NCBI RefSeq assembly: GCF_051020975.1 | Contig: NC_135035.1 | Location: 5,580,001 to 5,644,000, forward strand | Length of the DNA: 64,000 bases | From: Osmia lignaria lignaria | Taxonomy: Eukaryota > Arthropoda > Insecta > Hymenoptera > Megachilidae | Direction: 5' to 3' | Shown: positions 45,262 through 56,354 of the stretch, one piece after another | How the letters are laid out: each line of letters begins with the position of its first letter | Position numbering within the stretch: position 1 is the first letter of the stretch | Notes under the pieces: generated by a model | What the model was told of the DNA's origin: nothing | The model's database searches: none | Seen by the model: only the letters and a program-made list of their open reading frames with translations | Translations under genes and position numbers: made by a program

Positions 45262-45688
45262 TATAGATGAGGGACACTCACAATCAGCAAGTAGTAAGCC
45301 GAGCACCGACGCCCGCCGTGCACTGCAACGGGCGCGAGGTACGTTTTCGTCTTGGGGGGGACGTTGGGAGTGATGGAGTACTTCCCACTCCTAATGTTTC
45401 TCAAGATCACCCAGCTGAATGCCTTTTGCTTCTTAATCTGATTTACAACTCTCATGCGTCCACATCAAAGCATCACGTATAGGACAAGGAACGCATAGGA
45501 TTTCTGTGTAAACTTTACTTTACGGTGTTACGTAATATCGTCTGTCCTTCATAACACGTGCTTGTAGGTCCATCATCGCAATAATGCACCCCACCACCAA
45601 TCGCAGTAGTATAGACAGTTACGCCCGTGACAAGTTCAACTGCGTTCAGGCGCCTGTATGGGCTATCTGCCCCAGCGTGCCTGATGTA
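45262..45688. other. GC-richer unassigned sequence
   Basis: Several overlapping frames under 95 codons on both strands, none recognised. The base composition matches the surrounding 44-47 kb block rather than the rest of the window. Confidence 0.35.
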
Positions 45689-46534
45689 CAGGGTGATTCT
45701 CTCGCTACGCAAACTAAAGGTAATGCCGACTGCTATCGTTTTGTTTTCACGTTTTCGCACTCGGTAAATATGCATAAAAGCTCGCATATCTCCGATTTCA
45801 GCGCCACTTGGATATATTGTAGGGGGGAGTGTTCTGAGTGACCTTAGTTTAAGAGATATAACAAATCAAAGTTTGACAATTTTACTGCTTTTGCTTAGGT
45901 ATTATAAATTGATATTAGGAACAATCGTGTTTATGTGCATCGTAGTAGTCTGTTTATGACCTCTAAGTAACAAAGTTTTTATTTACATTATTTAAAACAT
46001 AGCTATATGGATATTTTATCAACAATCGGGTTCACCGATTCCTCGCTGTTCGTTAAAAGCTTTCAACTTGCAATTACACAAATTTCTGAGTCCCGTTGAA
46101 GATAGTAATAACAGACACACATGCGGGGGGTGCAAGGGGACGGGTTCTGCCCCTGTCTCGCCCATTCATGAAGGTCATAAAGAGACTTACTTGTCAAAAA
46201 ATCACACATTATTACGACCTATGCAAACTTTGTTGTCAAACTTTGATTTGTTATATCTCCTAAACCAATGTCGACCGCTATTTGATTCTTGCGTAGAGTT
46301 GCTCGGGGCACTACCCCCTGCAACATATCTGGGTGGCATTTGGATCGGAGATGTGTGATTATTTATGCATATTTACCACGCACTCATCTATCATAGTCAT
46401 CTATCATAGCTGAGACATGTGTCCAGTGTCCAGGCAGCAAAGACGGCTATGTAGGTGAGCACATGTGAAAAGAAAATAGTAATTAAGTAGCAGTTGGCAT
46501 TGCCTTTGGTTTGCGTAGCGAGAAAATCACCCTG
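45689..46534. mobile_element. Long-hairpin TA element (846 bp)
   Basis: The ends CAGGGTGATTCTCTCGCTAC then GCAAAC, and GTTTGCGTAGCGAGAAAATC then ACCCTG, lie between TA (45687-45688 and 46535-46536). The inverted symmetry continues inward for most of the element: ATATCTCCGATTTCAGCGCC against the inverse of GGCATTTGGATCGGAGATGT, and GATATAACAAATCAAAGTTT against the inverse of AAACTTTGATTTGTTATATC. Each arm is ~400 bp. Non-coding; frames at 45515-45841 and 46068-46358 are read-through. CAGGGTGAT ends are shared with the small element at 60299. Confidence 0.85.
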
Positions 46535-46536
46535 TA

Positions 46537-46873
46537 GATGGAAGGCGACAACTTCATGCTATTGAAACAATATACTCGACCAATAATGCACAGGTTTCTC
46601 TCTCGTCCTCCGCCCCTTAATCTTCTAACGGGAATATGTAATTGGAAAATCTGTCACTTTTTTCAATGACTGTACCTTTCCTGGAATTACATGGACATGT
46701 CGTGTCTTGCGTGCACCAACACGCCTGTCTACCACTCTGGACCATTGGTTATCTTCAACAGTGGTTCCCAATTTCACATTGATGAGCTTCCTTTTTGTCC
46801 TTTTAAGGGTCCCTCATCTCATCTTCTCGTTCTCTTTCGATCATGACGGCTCGTTGGTTCTTTTTCTTATCTG
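46537..46873. other. Unassigned
   Basis: 46545-46600 (GACAACTTCATGCTATTGAA) is vaguely like 49209-49260. Otherwise nothing recognised. Confidence 0.3.
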
Positions 46874-48115
46874 CAGTTCCGAATATCTCTGGTGGCCGAT
46901 CGAAACGAAATTTGGAGGGAGGTTTAGAGGATCTAAAGCGATATCTTCATCAGCCTATTAGTTTTCGAAATATCAATAAAAACTTTCGGTGCAATATATA
47001 AAATTCTATCTATACGGACGGAACTAATACAAACGTCTTTGCTATAGTAACTGTCGTCATCGAGTGTCGAATAGTCAAAAACCCAATGGAGATCTCAAAC
47101 TGAGTATAGGGTGTTCCGCTCACAATTTCGGCGACGCGACGATTTCCGTAGCGCTGCTGATCGTTTTCCAGTGGCCGAAGATTTATCTATTTTAACGTAA
47201 CCTGTTGAGGGGTTATGTGAAATAAAAAGATTCGTATAAAGTAAAATGTATGTAAATAATTATATTTTAAACAACAGTGGAAGAACTATGTATAAGGATA
47301 GTCTCTGCGATGTCTACAAGACGGGCGCACAATTACAACTGCCTGCAAAACACGACGACAGTGCATACATTCAACTTGGAATATTCGCAGATGTCCACAA
47401 ACCTCAATTAGACGACGTGCTATAAAACAGTCAGGAAAAGGAATCTACTATTTTCCAATATCGTTAGGATGTGGAGTTTTCCACAACATACAATAATGCT
47501 AACTTCAACATAACCTAACTCAAAACCTTAGATACAAATCAAATATGTGTAGGAGAGGGGAGAAGAAAAAGGCGTTTCGTCTCGGAATCGTCTGTCAGAC
47601 TCGTCAGTGGGGCTGACAACAGACGATCCCTGCCCCAACTTCTATGTATTTGACCTGCATGCCGAGCTACCGCTTGCGAGAACACTCTCACCGAACATCT
47701 CGCCGCCACCTAGCGGTCCCCGGTCCGAACTAAAGGCGTCCGGGGAGATGAAACCCTCTCTCCCTCTCCGCTAAACGCCTACATATGTTTATTCAAAAAG
47801 TTAAGAAAAATGTTTTGAAAATGGATTTTACATGGGACATCCTATAAATGCAGAAGCCGATATCACTACAGTGTTAACGATTGCTCAACACTTGACGACG
47901 ACTACTATAGCGAAGATGATTGTGTTAACTGTCTGTGTAGGTAAAATTCTATATAATAGAATTTTTCTATTATGCATCCGAATAATTTCTATTATGTCGT
48001 AAGTTTTTAATTAATACCTCGGAAACTAATAGGCTGATGAAGATGTCACTTTATGTTTAGAATCCTCTACCCCTCCCCTCTACCTGGCCCAATTATGTGT
48101 CAATCGGCAACCGGG
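46874..48115. mobile_element. Composite long-TIR element, copy 1
   Basis: The left arm, reverse complemented, contains ACTAATAGGCTGATGAAGAT and AGATCCTCTA. The right arm reads ACTAATAGGCTGATGAAGAT (48020-48040) and AGAATCCTCTA. Further in, the arms carry TATAGTAACTGTCGTCATCG against the inverse of CGACGACTACTATAGCGAAG. The centre holds CAGTGGCCGAAGATTTATCT and a TGTAGG MITE. The same arrangement in reverse orientation is at 59935-60945. Arms are ~250 bp and ~75% matched. Ends are approximate and no TSD could be fixed. Confidence 0.65.
47548..47783 (+). mobile_element. TGTAGG-family MITE, copy 4 (236 bp), inside the composite element
   Basis: Starts TGTAGGAGAGGGGAG, ends CTAAACGCCTACA, with the 4-bp duplication TATG on both sides (47544-47547 and 47784-47787). 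The interior matches copies 1-3 (GGCTGACAACAGACGATCCC; GGCGTCCGGGGAGATGAAAC). Confidence 0.85.
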
Positions 48116-49460
48116 CACAGTATGAACTACTATCATCAACTTCTATCGTTATACTTTCACGTGATATGGAATGTGTCAGTTCAAAATACATATTGCAATA
48201 TATGAGTAGTTATAATTTTGAAACTTTGAACACAATCTCGTTCATATATTATATTTTCGTATATGAACAGTCAAAGAGCTTGGATCGGGATTTAAATAAA
48301 ACTCCGTTTGTATATTTTCGAACGTACATATTTCACGATGCTTCTCTCAAAGCAGGCCAAGCAGAACTGACTTTCCTTGCTCGGAAAAGTCCTCTTCTTT
48401 CGAAAAACCCAGAATCCCTGAGGGCTACTTGGGGGTCTGTCTTGTAAAGCTGACCAATATCTGGTTGACCGTGCAATTAGGCGTCAGGTGGTTTAGCCTT
48501 CGGTTGTCGTCAGCGGATTTTCTAACGTTCATTAATTTGTATAGTATTTATGTAGGACGTTCATTTTGATGATCGTTGAAATTGTTCACTGGCTTGTTAT
48601 TAAGAACCGAGATATCGAAGAAGCTTAAAAACTCGATTACATTTAGTCGTGGTGTATATTACAAGACAAAATACTTCGGGCAAAGGTTCCGGCGTTTCCT
48701 GTCGGTGAAGATAATTTTATCTCGACTCGCTCTGCCTCCCGTTAGGGACTGTCTCCGAGAGTCAATGATAAGGATCCAACATTTGAATTTCCAAATCATT
48801 GTTACAATACTTTCGACCCTTTCTCGAATACTTGTTAGAAAGTGAAGGAAACTCTTGATTTATGGAGATATTTATGAGCAACAAAATTAACATTACATGT
48901 ATAACACGTGAATTTAACGTTCTGATAGATAGGTGTAACCAGAAATTACATTTCCGTACTGGGGCTCGAGTCCCCGGTACTGTAAGGCCATCCGCACACG
49001 GAGCTATTCAAAAGAAACTGATTAATGATGCGAGTTACAAATCAGTTGCTTTTGAGTCACTTCTAATGCAATTATATGTAGTGCCGCAGACGACGCTACC
49101 GATTAGTAGCCAGTTAGTAATGCATCACTAATCCATCCTAATCCAGTCGATGAAATTGTAACCATTTCTGATTAATCCCAAGAGCGGAATCATGTACATA
49201 AAAAAGCGACAGCTTCACGCTGTTGCAAAAACATTATTCGTGGACTGCGAGGTTGGTACTCGCTGTCGCGTTTATTACCGTGTAGCCTGTACGCAGCGCC
49301 CTATCTAAAGCGCCGCCGCATTCTCTCTAGCGAGAATCCGAGTCGCAGTCGCGGTCCTCTGGTGATAGCGCGAGGTAGCATTGTTCACAGTCAGGCGCCA
49401 CACTTACGATGAGGCAAAACACCTACATACTGTCCACCGATAACGGCATACCCTTGCTGG
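48116..49460. other. Unassigned; moderate GC with several frames
   Basis: Frames at 48097-48447 (116 codons), 48576-48845 and 48862-49131 (89 codons each) have no recognised domains. 49240-49420 is GC-rich (GCGCCGCCGCATTCTCTCTA). I cannot assign a function or confirm coding. Confidence 0.35.
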
Positions 49461-49469
49461 ACAGCATAG

Positions 49470-49655
49470 GAGCAAAAGGGGATATTCCGCACACATCGAC
49501 TGACCCCTTAGTTTCACATGAGCCTAATTAGTAGATGTGACCAATTCGACCAATCAAACAGCACGATCGAAAGTACGTGTGAGCTGAGGTGAGGTGCGAC
49601 CAATCAGATTGCGTTATTCTCATAGGATTCCTTGTGATCGGTGAACAATACTTTC
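49470..49655 (+). repeat. CCAAT-bearing repeat, third member
   Basis: GGACAGCATAGGAGCAAAAG, TTCGACCAATCAAACAGCAC, AAAGTACGTGTGAGCTGAGG, GACCAATCAGATTGCGTTAT and CTTGTGATCGGTGAACAATA align block by block with 44520-44705, about 75-80% by eye. Confidence 0.7.
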
Positions 49656-49743
49656 TTGGATATCAGTCAAAACTACAGCTTAATAAAAGTAATATTTTTT
49701 GTGAAAATTTGTTTTATACACAAAGAATATTTTGTAGTACTAA

Positions 49744-50467
49744 CAAGGGGAACTACCCAAGTGTTACACTCACTTATTAATGAAACTTTGCCAGCTTGTA
49801 GAGCTCGTCGAGCTGAACACGCCTATACCCCTTTTTGTGGGCAGACGACTAATTGTTTAAAAGATATTAATAATTAAAGTTAGTTGCTACTTACATTGAG
49901 AAGTATGACAGACTCACACATACAACTCGAAATCTAGAAATCCACAATTCAAATCTTTGGTTCTCAACATTTTTTTTTTTTATGATAATTTGTCTCCTTT
50001 TGAATAACTATTACATAAAAATTATCATAAAAAAAAAAATTTTGGGAACCAAGGATTTGAACCGAGGACGTTCGAATAACGAGTCACGGATCTGCTCCGT
50101 GGTTAAACACATGACTCGTAATCTAAAGGTCCTCGGTTCAAATCCTGGGTGACTGTTTTTTTTTTTTTTTTTTTTTTTTATAATGATAATTTTAAGGTAA
50201 TAGTTATTTAAAAAGAGACAAATTATCATTAAAAAAAAAAATGTTAGGAACCGAGGATTTGAACCGTGGATCTCTAGATTGTGAATTGTATGTGCGAGTT
50301 TGTCATACTTCAGAATGTAAGGAGTAACTTACTGTAATTGTTAATATCTTTTAAACAATTAGCCGTCTGCCCACAAAACGGGGTATAGGCGTGTTCAGCT
50401 CGACGAGCTCTACAAGCTAGCAAAGTTTCATTAATAAATGAGTGTAACACTTGGGTAGTTCTCCTTG
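49744..50467. mobile_element. Palindromic TAA-flanked element carrying tRNA-derived sequence, copy 2 (724 bp)
   Basis: CAAGGGGAACTACCCAAG starts after TAA (49741-49743) and the inverse GGGTAGTTCTCCTTG ends before TAA (50468-50470). Arms of ~270 bp are near-perfect inverted copies: GCTTGTAGAGCTCGTCGAGC, GGGCAGACGACTAATTGTTT, poly-T, then GATAATTTGTCTCCTTTTGA. The left-arm T-arm-like string has mutated (CACAATTCAAATC) while the right arm keeps it (GGTTC/GAACCG). The centre 50043-50155 carries back-to-back tRNA-like sequence. High similarity to copy 1 suggests recent spread. Confidence 0.8.
50080..50153 (+). pseudogene. tRNA-derived segment at the centre of the palindrome
   Basis: AGTCAC and GTGACT form a six-base acceptor-like stem around 74 nt. 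Between them lie GGATCTGCTCCGTGGTTAAA (D-arm-like, box A region), GACTCGTAATCT (the copy-1 sequence has CTT in place of CGT) and AGGTCCTCGGTTCAAATCCT (T arm with B box). The anticodon stem pairs poorly. The opposite strand over 50043-50095 also shows a T-arm-like end (GATTTGAACCGAGGAC inverted). Likely a captured tRNA that has been partly inverted; function not supported. Confidence 0.45.
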
Positions 50468-50470
50468 TAA

Positions 50471-51635
50471 GTCCTGTTACCACCACGTGCTAGTAGTTGA
50501 GTTAAGAAGTAAACTTGTGCTTGGACGGAAAGAAATAACATGTTTAGATATACTGTATGATTGTATTAATGATATTAGAAATCGATAAATAAACATCAAA
50601 ATTAGCTCTATCGTCTATCTACTGGTAGTACGTCCTATGAGTACAATTTTCATCATTTTATACTTGAATAAATTAATTTCTTTACATGCAATTAATTTTT
50701 TCTTCAATACATTTTCACGTACAAAGCTTCTGATTTTTTTATGAAACAAATATTTTTAAAAAACAAACTTGATATGAACTTCGAAATCGGCTAAACTGTC
50801 CATCTACTAGCTTGTTTACCCTATATTCCTTATGCCTCGTGTAACTCCTAAAGAGTCAAGTGTCGAGAATATCTTTGATTTGTGTTATTGCTATTTCTGT
50901 CTTTCAGTTATTCCACTTTAAAGAAATATATACAGTCGTATCTTATTGTAATTACAATTACAGGCATATGTAACGGATATTCAAACTCGAATATTTTAAA
51001 AATGATGCTTTGGACGAAAAAATCTTGTTATACATTTTTTTTTATGATGAATCGTTTTCCACCCTCTTCGTATGTTATTTAGTTGCACCATTTATACGCA
51101 GTTTGTAGCGAAAGGGTTAATCATTGCTATTAGAATGTACCATGCTGTGCATAATAATTTTTTATTACAAGAGTTAACGAATAGCTTGGGTGCAGTTGCT
51201 TAAAAATTCTTAAAAGGGAAAGGTTAACGGTACCGTGTCAAGTTGTCTTCGTTTACCGCATTATTTTGATGCGAGCGCATCTGAAATTCAAACTTCCGCC
51301 GGCGATCGGTGATGCCAATTAAATCGAGACGGCAGGAGGACGTTGAACCTCTTACGAAAGAAATTGTAAGAACGTGTATGTGGAATAGCTTTGCATTTCG
51401 AACGGACCGCATACGGTTGACTCAATTTTCCTCAGGTATTAACTGAATTTCGTACGGCTGTATATCTATTCAGGTGAATTCGTTGGCCGCCGATAAACAT
51501 CGTTGCCCTCCTCGATACATCGTCGGGAAAGGATAAAACAGCCGTTTTATTTCTTATTCAATCAGTAACTATAATATAAATCGGGCTAATTTGGTATATT
51601 GGAGAGCATCTTGTGCTACAGAGATTCAAACCTTC
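50471..51635. other. AT-rich spacer
   Basis: 51107-51119 reads CGAAAGGGTTAA, a possible TTAA-element right end without a partner. 51230-51560 is GC-richer but shows no recognisable frame or RNA. Confidence 0.4.
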
Positions 51636-51639
51636 TTAA

Positions 51640-52245
51640 GGGGTTATGCACCATTGATAAAGTGAAAAAAGTCGACATTTCAAAAAATGTATATTCTTCT
51701 AAAATACTTTCCCAAACTTTCATTTTAGAATTCGTAGAACTATCGAATTCATAGCTTTAAAAGTTGTCGAATCTACTATTAGATTGGTGCATATGAATTG
51801 TCGGATTCTTTTATTCATATTTTAATTGAATAAAATTCTATTAATACACGAAATCAGGCTTTTGTTGTTCCCACAGAAAATCCGACATTTCGTATCCACC
51901 AATCTAATAGTAAGACAATTGAAACTTTAAAAGTGTTTTACTCGAATTGCAGTTTTCAAAATCGGTACCAGAAATATCTTTGTGGTAATATTCTTAAGGC
52001 TAAAATCTAGTATCAAAGAAAATCTTTGATTCGTGTATTTTTTCACTTTTTATTAACAGAAGAAGTTGAAAACTTATCTCGAAGACTACAAATTTACGTT
52101 CAAATAACCGGCATTTTGTAAAATATTAATATTTTTGACTTTTCAAAAATTGTATATTCTGTTGGTATAATTCTTTTGAAGTACTTTCCAAAACTTTCAT
52201 TTTAGAATTCGTAAATCTATCGAATTTATAGCTTTAAAAGTTGGA
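51640..52245 (+). repeat. TTAA-type sequence with internal direct duplication
   Basis: TTAA (51636-51639) is followed by GGGGTTATGCACCATTGATA, similar to the family D terminus at 20406. A ~100-bp segment (CTTTCATTTTAGAATTCGTA ... ATAGCTTTAAAAGTTG) occurs at 51715-51770 and again at 52190-52243. Between them TACTATTAGATTGGTGCATA (51775) is inverted at 51895-51915 (CACCAATCTAATAG). No right TTAA terminus found. Confidence 0.5.
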
Positions 52246-52705
52246 GCGTGTCGTGTTTACTTCTAGCTTTTTCAAGAGTCAAGAAGACGCACTGATAATG
52301 AGGTGCGTGGAGAATCACTCAATATATGTATATATTAGTACCCGTGCTCACGTTCCGGATCAGTGGTCAGTCAATCAGGTTATGAACTGGTCAGCTGATC
52401 AGTTAACCAGCAAAATTTCCGAAAGAAAAAAAGTCGCTCTTCTCTTGATTGGGAAAGTTAAAATCTGTTTCTTCATGGTGACCTCTTTGTTTCCATTTGC
52501 TTAGAAACATGCTTTTCATGTATTTGCAACTGGTTCTGACTAGTTATGGGGAATTTCACTGAAAGTCGAAATTCGAAATTCCAACTTTGGATGTCCATAT
52601 CTCAGGAACTAAATGAGTCTACCAAATAATATTGCAGGTGGTTACTGAGGGGGTCAAGGTCTACCAGCATACTAGCTTTGGTCAAGATCGCAAGTGTCGG
52701 GACAC
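52246..52705. repeat. Possible insertion with AGCGTGTC ends
   Basis: Starts GAGCGTGTCGTGTTTACTTC directly after the duplicated block and ends TGTCGGGACACGCTGTA; the short matched end AGCGTGTC is only 8 bp. The 87-codon frame at 52241-52504 has no recognised domain. Weak. Confidence 0.25.
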
Positions 52706-53328
52706 GCTGTAGCGATATATTATAGTCTTTCTGATTTTTTTCCTGAAGGAAAAAATCAAGGGAAGAGCGAAAAATAAAAGAAATAAGAGGAGGTCAGTCC
52801 AGATGCAGCTAAGCTGAAAACCCGTGTCTCTGTTGATATTGTTTGGATATTTTAATATTTCAATGGACTCCCTATATTTACGTGGATAATATTGGTTGCA
52901 GTTTGTTATGACCGTGGTTTTATCAGAGAGGATATTTTCTTCTTACTAATTAGTCTGATCACATAGAATGATTCAACTGTAGTTAATTACATTCATAAAA
53001 GCTCCATATGTACTTATGCGATCCGTAAAAGGTGGCATTGTCATTCTTCCTTTCTTTCCTTGCTTTGCCATCTCATTTGGAACGGGTTATCTTTATTTTC
53101 TAGGGTTATCGCAAAATTAATTTAAATAACACGGACGTAACTGGCTGATAACGCGGTAAATAATGCTGTTATCAGCGTAGTTTATAATCATATGCGCTCA
53201 ATAAATCTTGACCTCTCAGATCGATCGAGTCTCGCAGCTGTTAATTCCCATCTAAACGAAATAATGGTACCCAAAGATAATCATTTTGAAAAGTTTTATT
53301 AGATATAAGAAAAGCCTTATGTTTAATG
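52706..53328. other. Spacer
   Basis: Nothing recognised; 53130-53230 is moderately GC-richer. Confidence 0.4.
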
Positions 53329-53330
53329 TA

Positions 53331-53777
53331 CAGGGTATCCCAATATTAGTGGTACAACCGTAGAGGGGATGATTCTACATGAGAAAATAAGTCGAAAATA
53401 TGGAATACGATTCTTTTATTTGAAGCTTTATTTTGGAAAAAAAAATTAACTTTGGATCTTGTACAGGTACGCAAGCACTTTATGTTATGATTGAACGAAT
53501 TTCAATTCAAATCATATGTTGTAGATTTAAAAGTAATAATAAAGCATGTCATTTTTAAGATTTACTTTATTAATGCAGAAATTGTTGAAAATGTTGACCA
53601 CAGTACTACATACACAATGGTGCTTCTCACAAGTGTATGTGTGCCTGAATAAAATTCACAGCCGATTTTCTCATAAACAGAGCCTCAAATAAAAAAAATT
53701 TATTGCATACTTTTTACTTATTTTATCATGTAGAATCACCCTTATCACGGTTGTACCATCAATACTGGAACACCTTA
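53331..53777. mobile_element. TA-flanked MITE with ~60-bp TIRs (447 bp)
   Basis: CAGGGTATCCCAATATTAGT, then GGTACAACCGTAGAGGGGAT and GATTCTACATGAGAAAATAA, is inverted at the right end (TTATTTTATCATGTAGAATC, ACCCTTATCACGGTTGTACC, ATCAATACTGGAACACCTTA). TA flanks at 53329-53330 and 53778-53779. Non-coding; belongs to the CAGGGTGTCCC class of Tc1/mariner-like MITEs. Confidence 0.8.
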
Positions 53778-53809
53778 TATAATAATCAATAATACATAAT
53801 CATAATACA

Positions 53810-54800
53810 CAGGGCCGGCGCACAGTGGTCTGTTTCGACAATCTAGCGGGACAAAAGTCACAGGTTGTACGTAAACCATTAATTAAGCCGAAATATTTAT
53901 TATTTGTTTTAAAATCACCATCGACATTATTTTAGTAGACTTAAAACTTTCACATCTTTTTCATTTAGGGTGTTTTAAAACCAAATTCATATTTTGGGGT
54001 TTTTTAAAAGGTGAGAAATTGATCTGCAGAGTTGCAAATATTTGCAGCTATAACTGGTCAAAATTTGTTCTATAAAGCAAATAGAATAAAACAGCACAAA
54101 TAGTTTCAGGTTCCACCAGGTTCCTGGATGTACAGAGCTTTTTCAAAGAAAACTATTGAAAACTTCCATGATTTTTTTGCCAATATTTTATTTCTGACAG
54201 TTGCAAATTAAGATACTCATGACTGAGGATTGATTTACTACTTACCTGTACGTCTATAATCCATTATTTAAAATATTAACAACCGAAACTGTGATTCAAT
54301 CGTGCTCCTTTAACGTTTAACGGATAATAATAAGTTCTAACAATCCGTAACTGAGCGACTGGCTTGCATTTGTTTTGACCATTGTTACATTCATAAAATA
54401 CATATAAAGTTACATACCATGTTATTATAATGTTTTTGTCACAATCGTTTGTGATATAACAAACATTTATTCATTTCGGAGGGGTCATGTTTTTTTACTT
54501 TTGTCCCGCTAGATTACTAATAGACAGACCACTGTGCGGCGTTAGGAGGGCGCGCGGTTGGGCAATCGTCCAGGACGCTAGATCTGTAGGGGGCGCCGCA
54601 GCCCGGTGTCCCAAGTATGCGAATATACCGATATTTTCTCATTATCTCTTCTCTCTATCTACATCTCATATGTAATATTACATATCTGCTATACATGCTG
54701 CGACGTTTATGTCTACATCTTCCCTGACGAGTTTTTTAGCCCCTGAATGGGTGCCACGATAATCTTGCCCAGGGCGTCAATATTGCTAAAATCGGCCCTG
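53810..54800 (+). mobile_element. hAT-type MITE, copy 2, split by a nested element
   Basis: Ends CAGGGCCGGCG and ATCGGCCCTG with the identical 8-bp duplication ATAATACA (53802-53809 and 54801-54808). Left stub 53810-53820 and right part 54537-54800 together match copy 1 at 30627 (CGGCGTTAGGAGGGCGCGCG, GGGCAATCGTCCAGGACGCT, CTTGCCCAGGGCGTCAATAT). The 716-bp interruption is described separately. Confidence 0.9.
53821..54536. mobile_element. Transib-like non-autonomous element with RSS-like termini (716 bp)
   Basis: Left end: heptamer CACAGTG (53821-53827), 23-bp spacer, then ACAAAAGTC (53851-53859). Right end, inverted: CACAGTG (54530-54536), 25-bp spacer, then ACAAAAGTA (54496-54504). The 12 outermost bases CACAGTGGTCTG are identical at both ends, as are 18 inner bases ATCTAGCGGGACAAAAGT. 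The 5-bp duplication CGGCG flanks it (53816-53820 and 54537-54541), and the uninterrupted site GGGCCGGCGTTAGG is seen in the hAT copy at 30627. Transib elements are known for 5-bp GC-rich target duplications and TIRs that resemble V(D)J recombination signals. The interior is AT-rich without a transposase frame. Confidence 0.75.
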
Positions 54801-54808
54801 ATAATACA

Positions 54809-56350
54809 CAGGGCGAATCAGGTAAAGTGTTACAAACTATTATCTCGAAAACTATAGCACCTATCGACATAATTTTTTATGTAAATTAAATGGTATCATT
54901 GTACCATTATTGGTACCATTATTACTAGTAAGCAATTACCAATTACAAGTAAATGGTCGTGATCTTTAATATTTAATCAAATAAATTTTAAAACAAAATA
55001 CGTCTATTTTAATTCTCTTTCGATGCCTAAATGTATTCACTCTTTAAATATCTCCTTCGCCATAAATCGTTAATTATGAAAAATATTCAAAAATGGTTCA
55101 ATTTACTTTTTCATTTTTTTGCACTGTTTTATCACATCATTATAATCTGATAACATATGTTATGTAATTAGTAATATGTATTAATAACTTTTATTTGATT
55201 ATGAATAAGATACACAAGAAACAAGACAAACAGCAGTCAAAGGCGTAAATAATGCAATGTATACCTGTAAATTGTTTTACATACATAGCAATACAAGAAA
55301 GAATACCAATTTTAATTTTCCAGTACTTTAAAAAAATATGTCTTTCTTGAAAATAATATGCAAAAATTAATTCGGTTTATTTAAAATTTAAAGTAACTTG
55401 CAATTAAATTATTTGTTATTTATTACTAATCTAGAAGTTGATACAGTTTTAGACATATGTATATGAAAAAAAATTATTATAATTATACTTCTTCGTTAAA
55501 CCTCTTTTTGCAATTACGTTTATTAAAATTTTTAGATATTGCACTTCTATCTTCGATTCATTTTTATTTTCAGCATGCACCTCCAATTTTACATATTCGT
55601 TTAAGTTTTACAAACAGTCTATTTTTTATTTCAGAATAACAAAAATAGTTTACATATCTTTGTTTATCTTCCAACTGCTCGTCAATACAAACAATGAAAA
55701 AATCATAGACTCATGCAGATAACAAAATTCTGTATAGAAAGAACAATAGCAAACTCTATCTGTCGTAACAATAATAGAATATCAATAATATAATGCTTGA
55801 ATATAAAATTTTTGAATGAAAGGCAAGAGAAAAAGGCTTGCGGAAAAAAGTAACACTATTTCAATACAGATAAATCTTACAATAATCTACGAATGAAGAC
55901 GGATATTGAGATAAAACCGAGATAATATAAAAAAAAAAAAATGAACGGGTTACAAATGTTATCATGACTCCCAGAGGCTGACCGATAACTTTTAACCGGC
56001 TGCATGAAAAACTTGCTTACTGTTATCATCCCTCGTTCACGTCAATTCTCCTTATCAACGACCGAAGAGACATGTTATGGTCTACATGGATCTAGGAATC
56101 ACAAGTGTGAATGTTATTATCAGGTTTTTACATTTAGACGAGTAATTCGATTCAGAGACTTGTTATCATCAGAACGTAAAAGCTAGAAATAGAGCTCGTA
56201 TAATAATCGATCAGCTTATGGCTAATTGTATGACAATTTCTCTTCTAAATCTTTGACGTTAATATCTTACACAGTATTGTTACTGTTATTAAATGGAATT
56301 TTTCAACATTTCCATAACGAGTTCTTCTGTTAAGGTTTCGAAATATTTAT
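54809..56350. other. AT-rich spacer
   Basis: CAGGGCGAATCAGGTAAAGT right after the hAT duplication (54809) looks like another TA-type terminus without a partner. The rest is AT-rich and unassigned. Confidence 0.4.
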
Positions 56351-56354
56351 TTAA

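Noticed and set aside
48097..49131. Three successive plus-strand frames as a possible multi-exon gene
   Set aside because: No domain, no consistent splice sites seen, and the first lies partly within the end of the composite repeat.
52246..52705. Complete transposon with AGCGTGTC ends
   Set aside because: Only 8 bp of matched ends and no duplication could be established, so it is kept only as a weak possibility.
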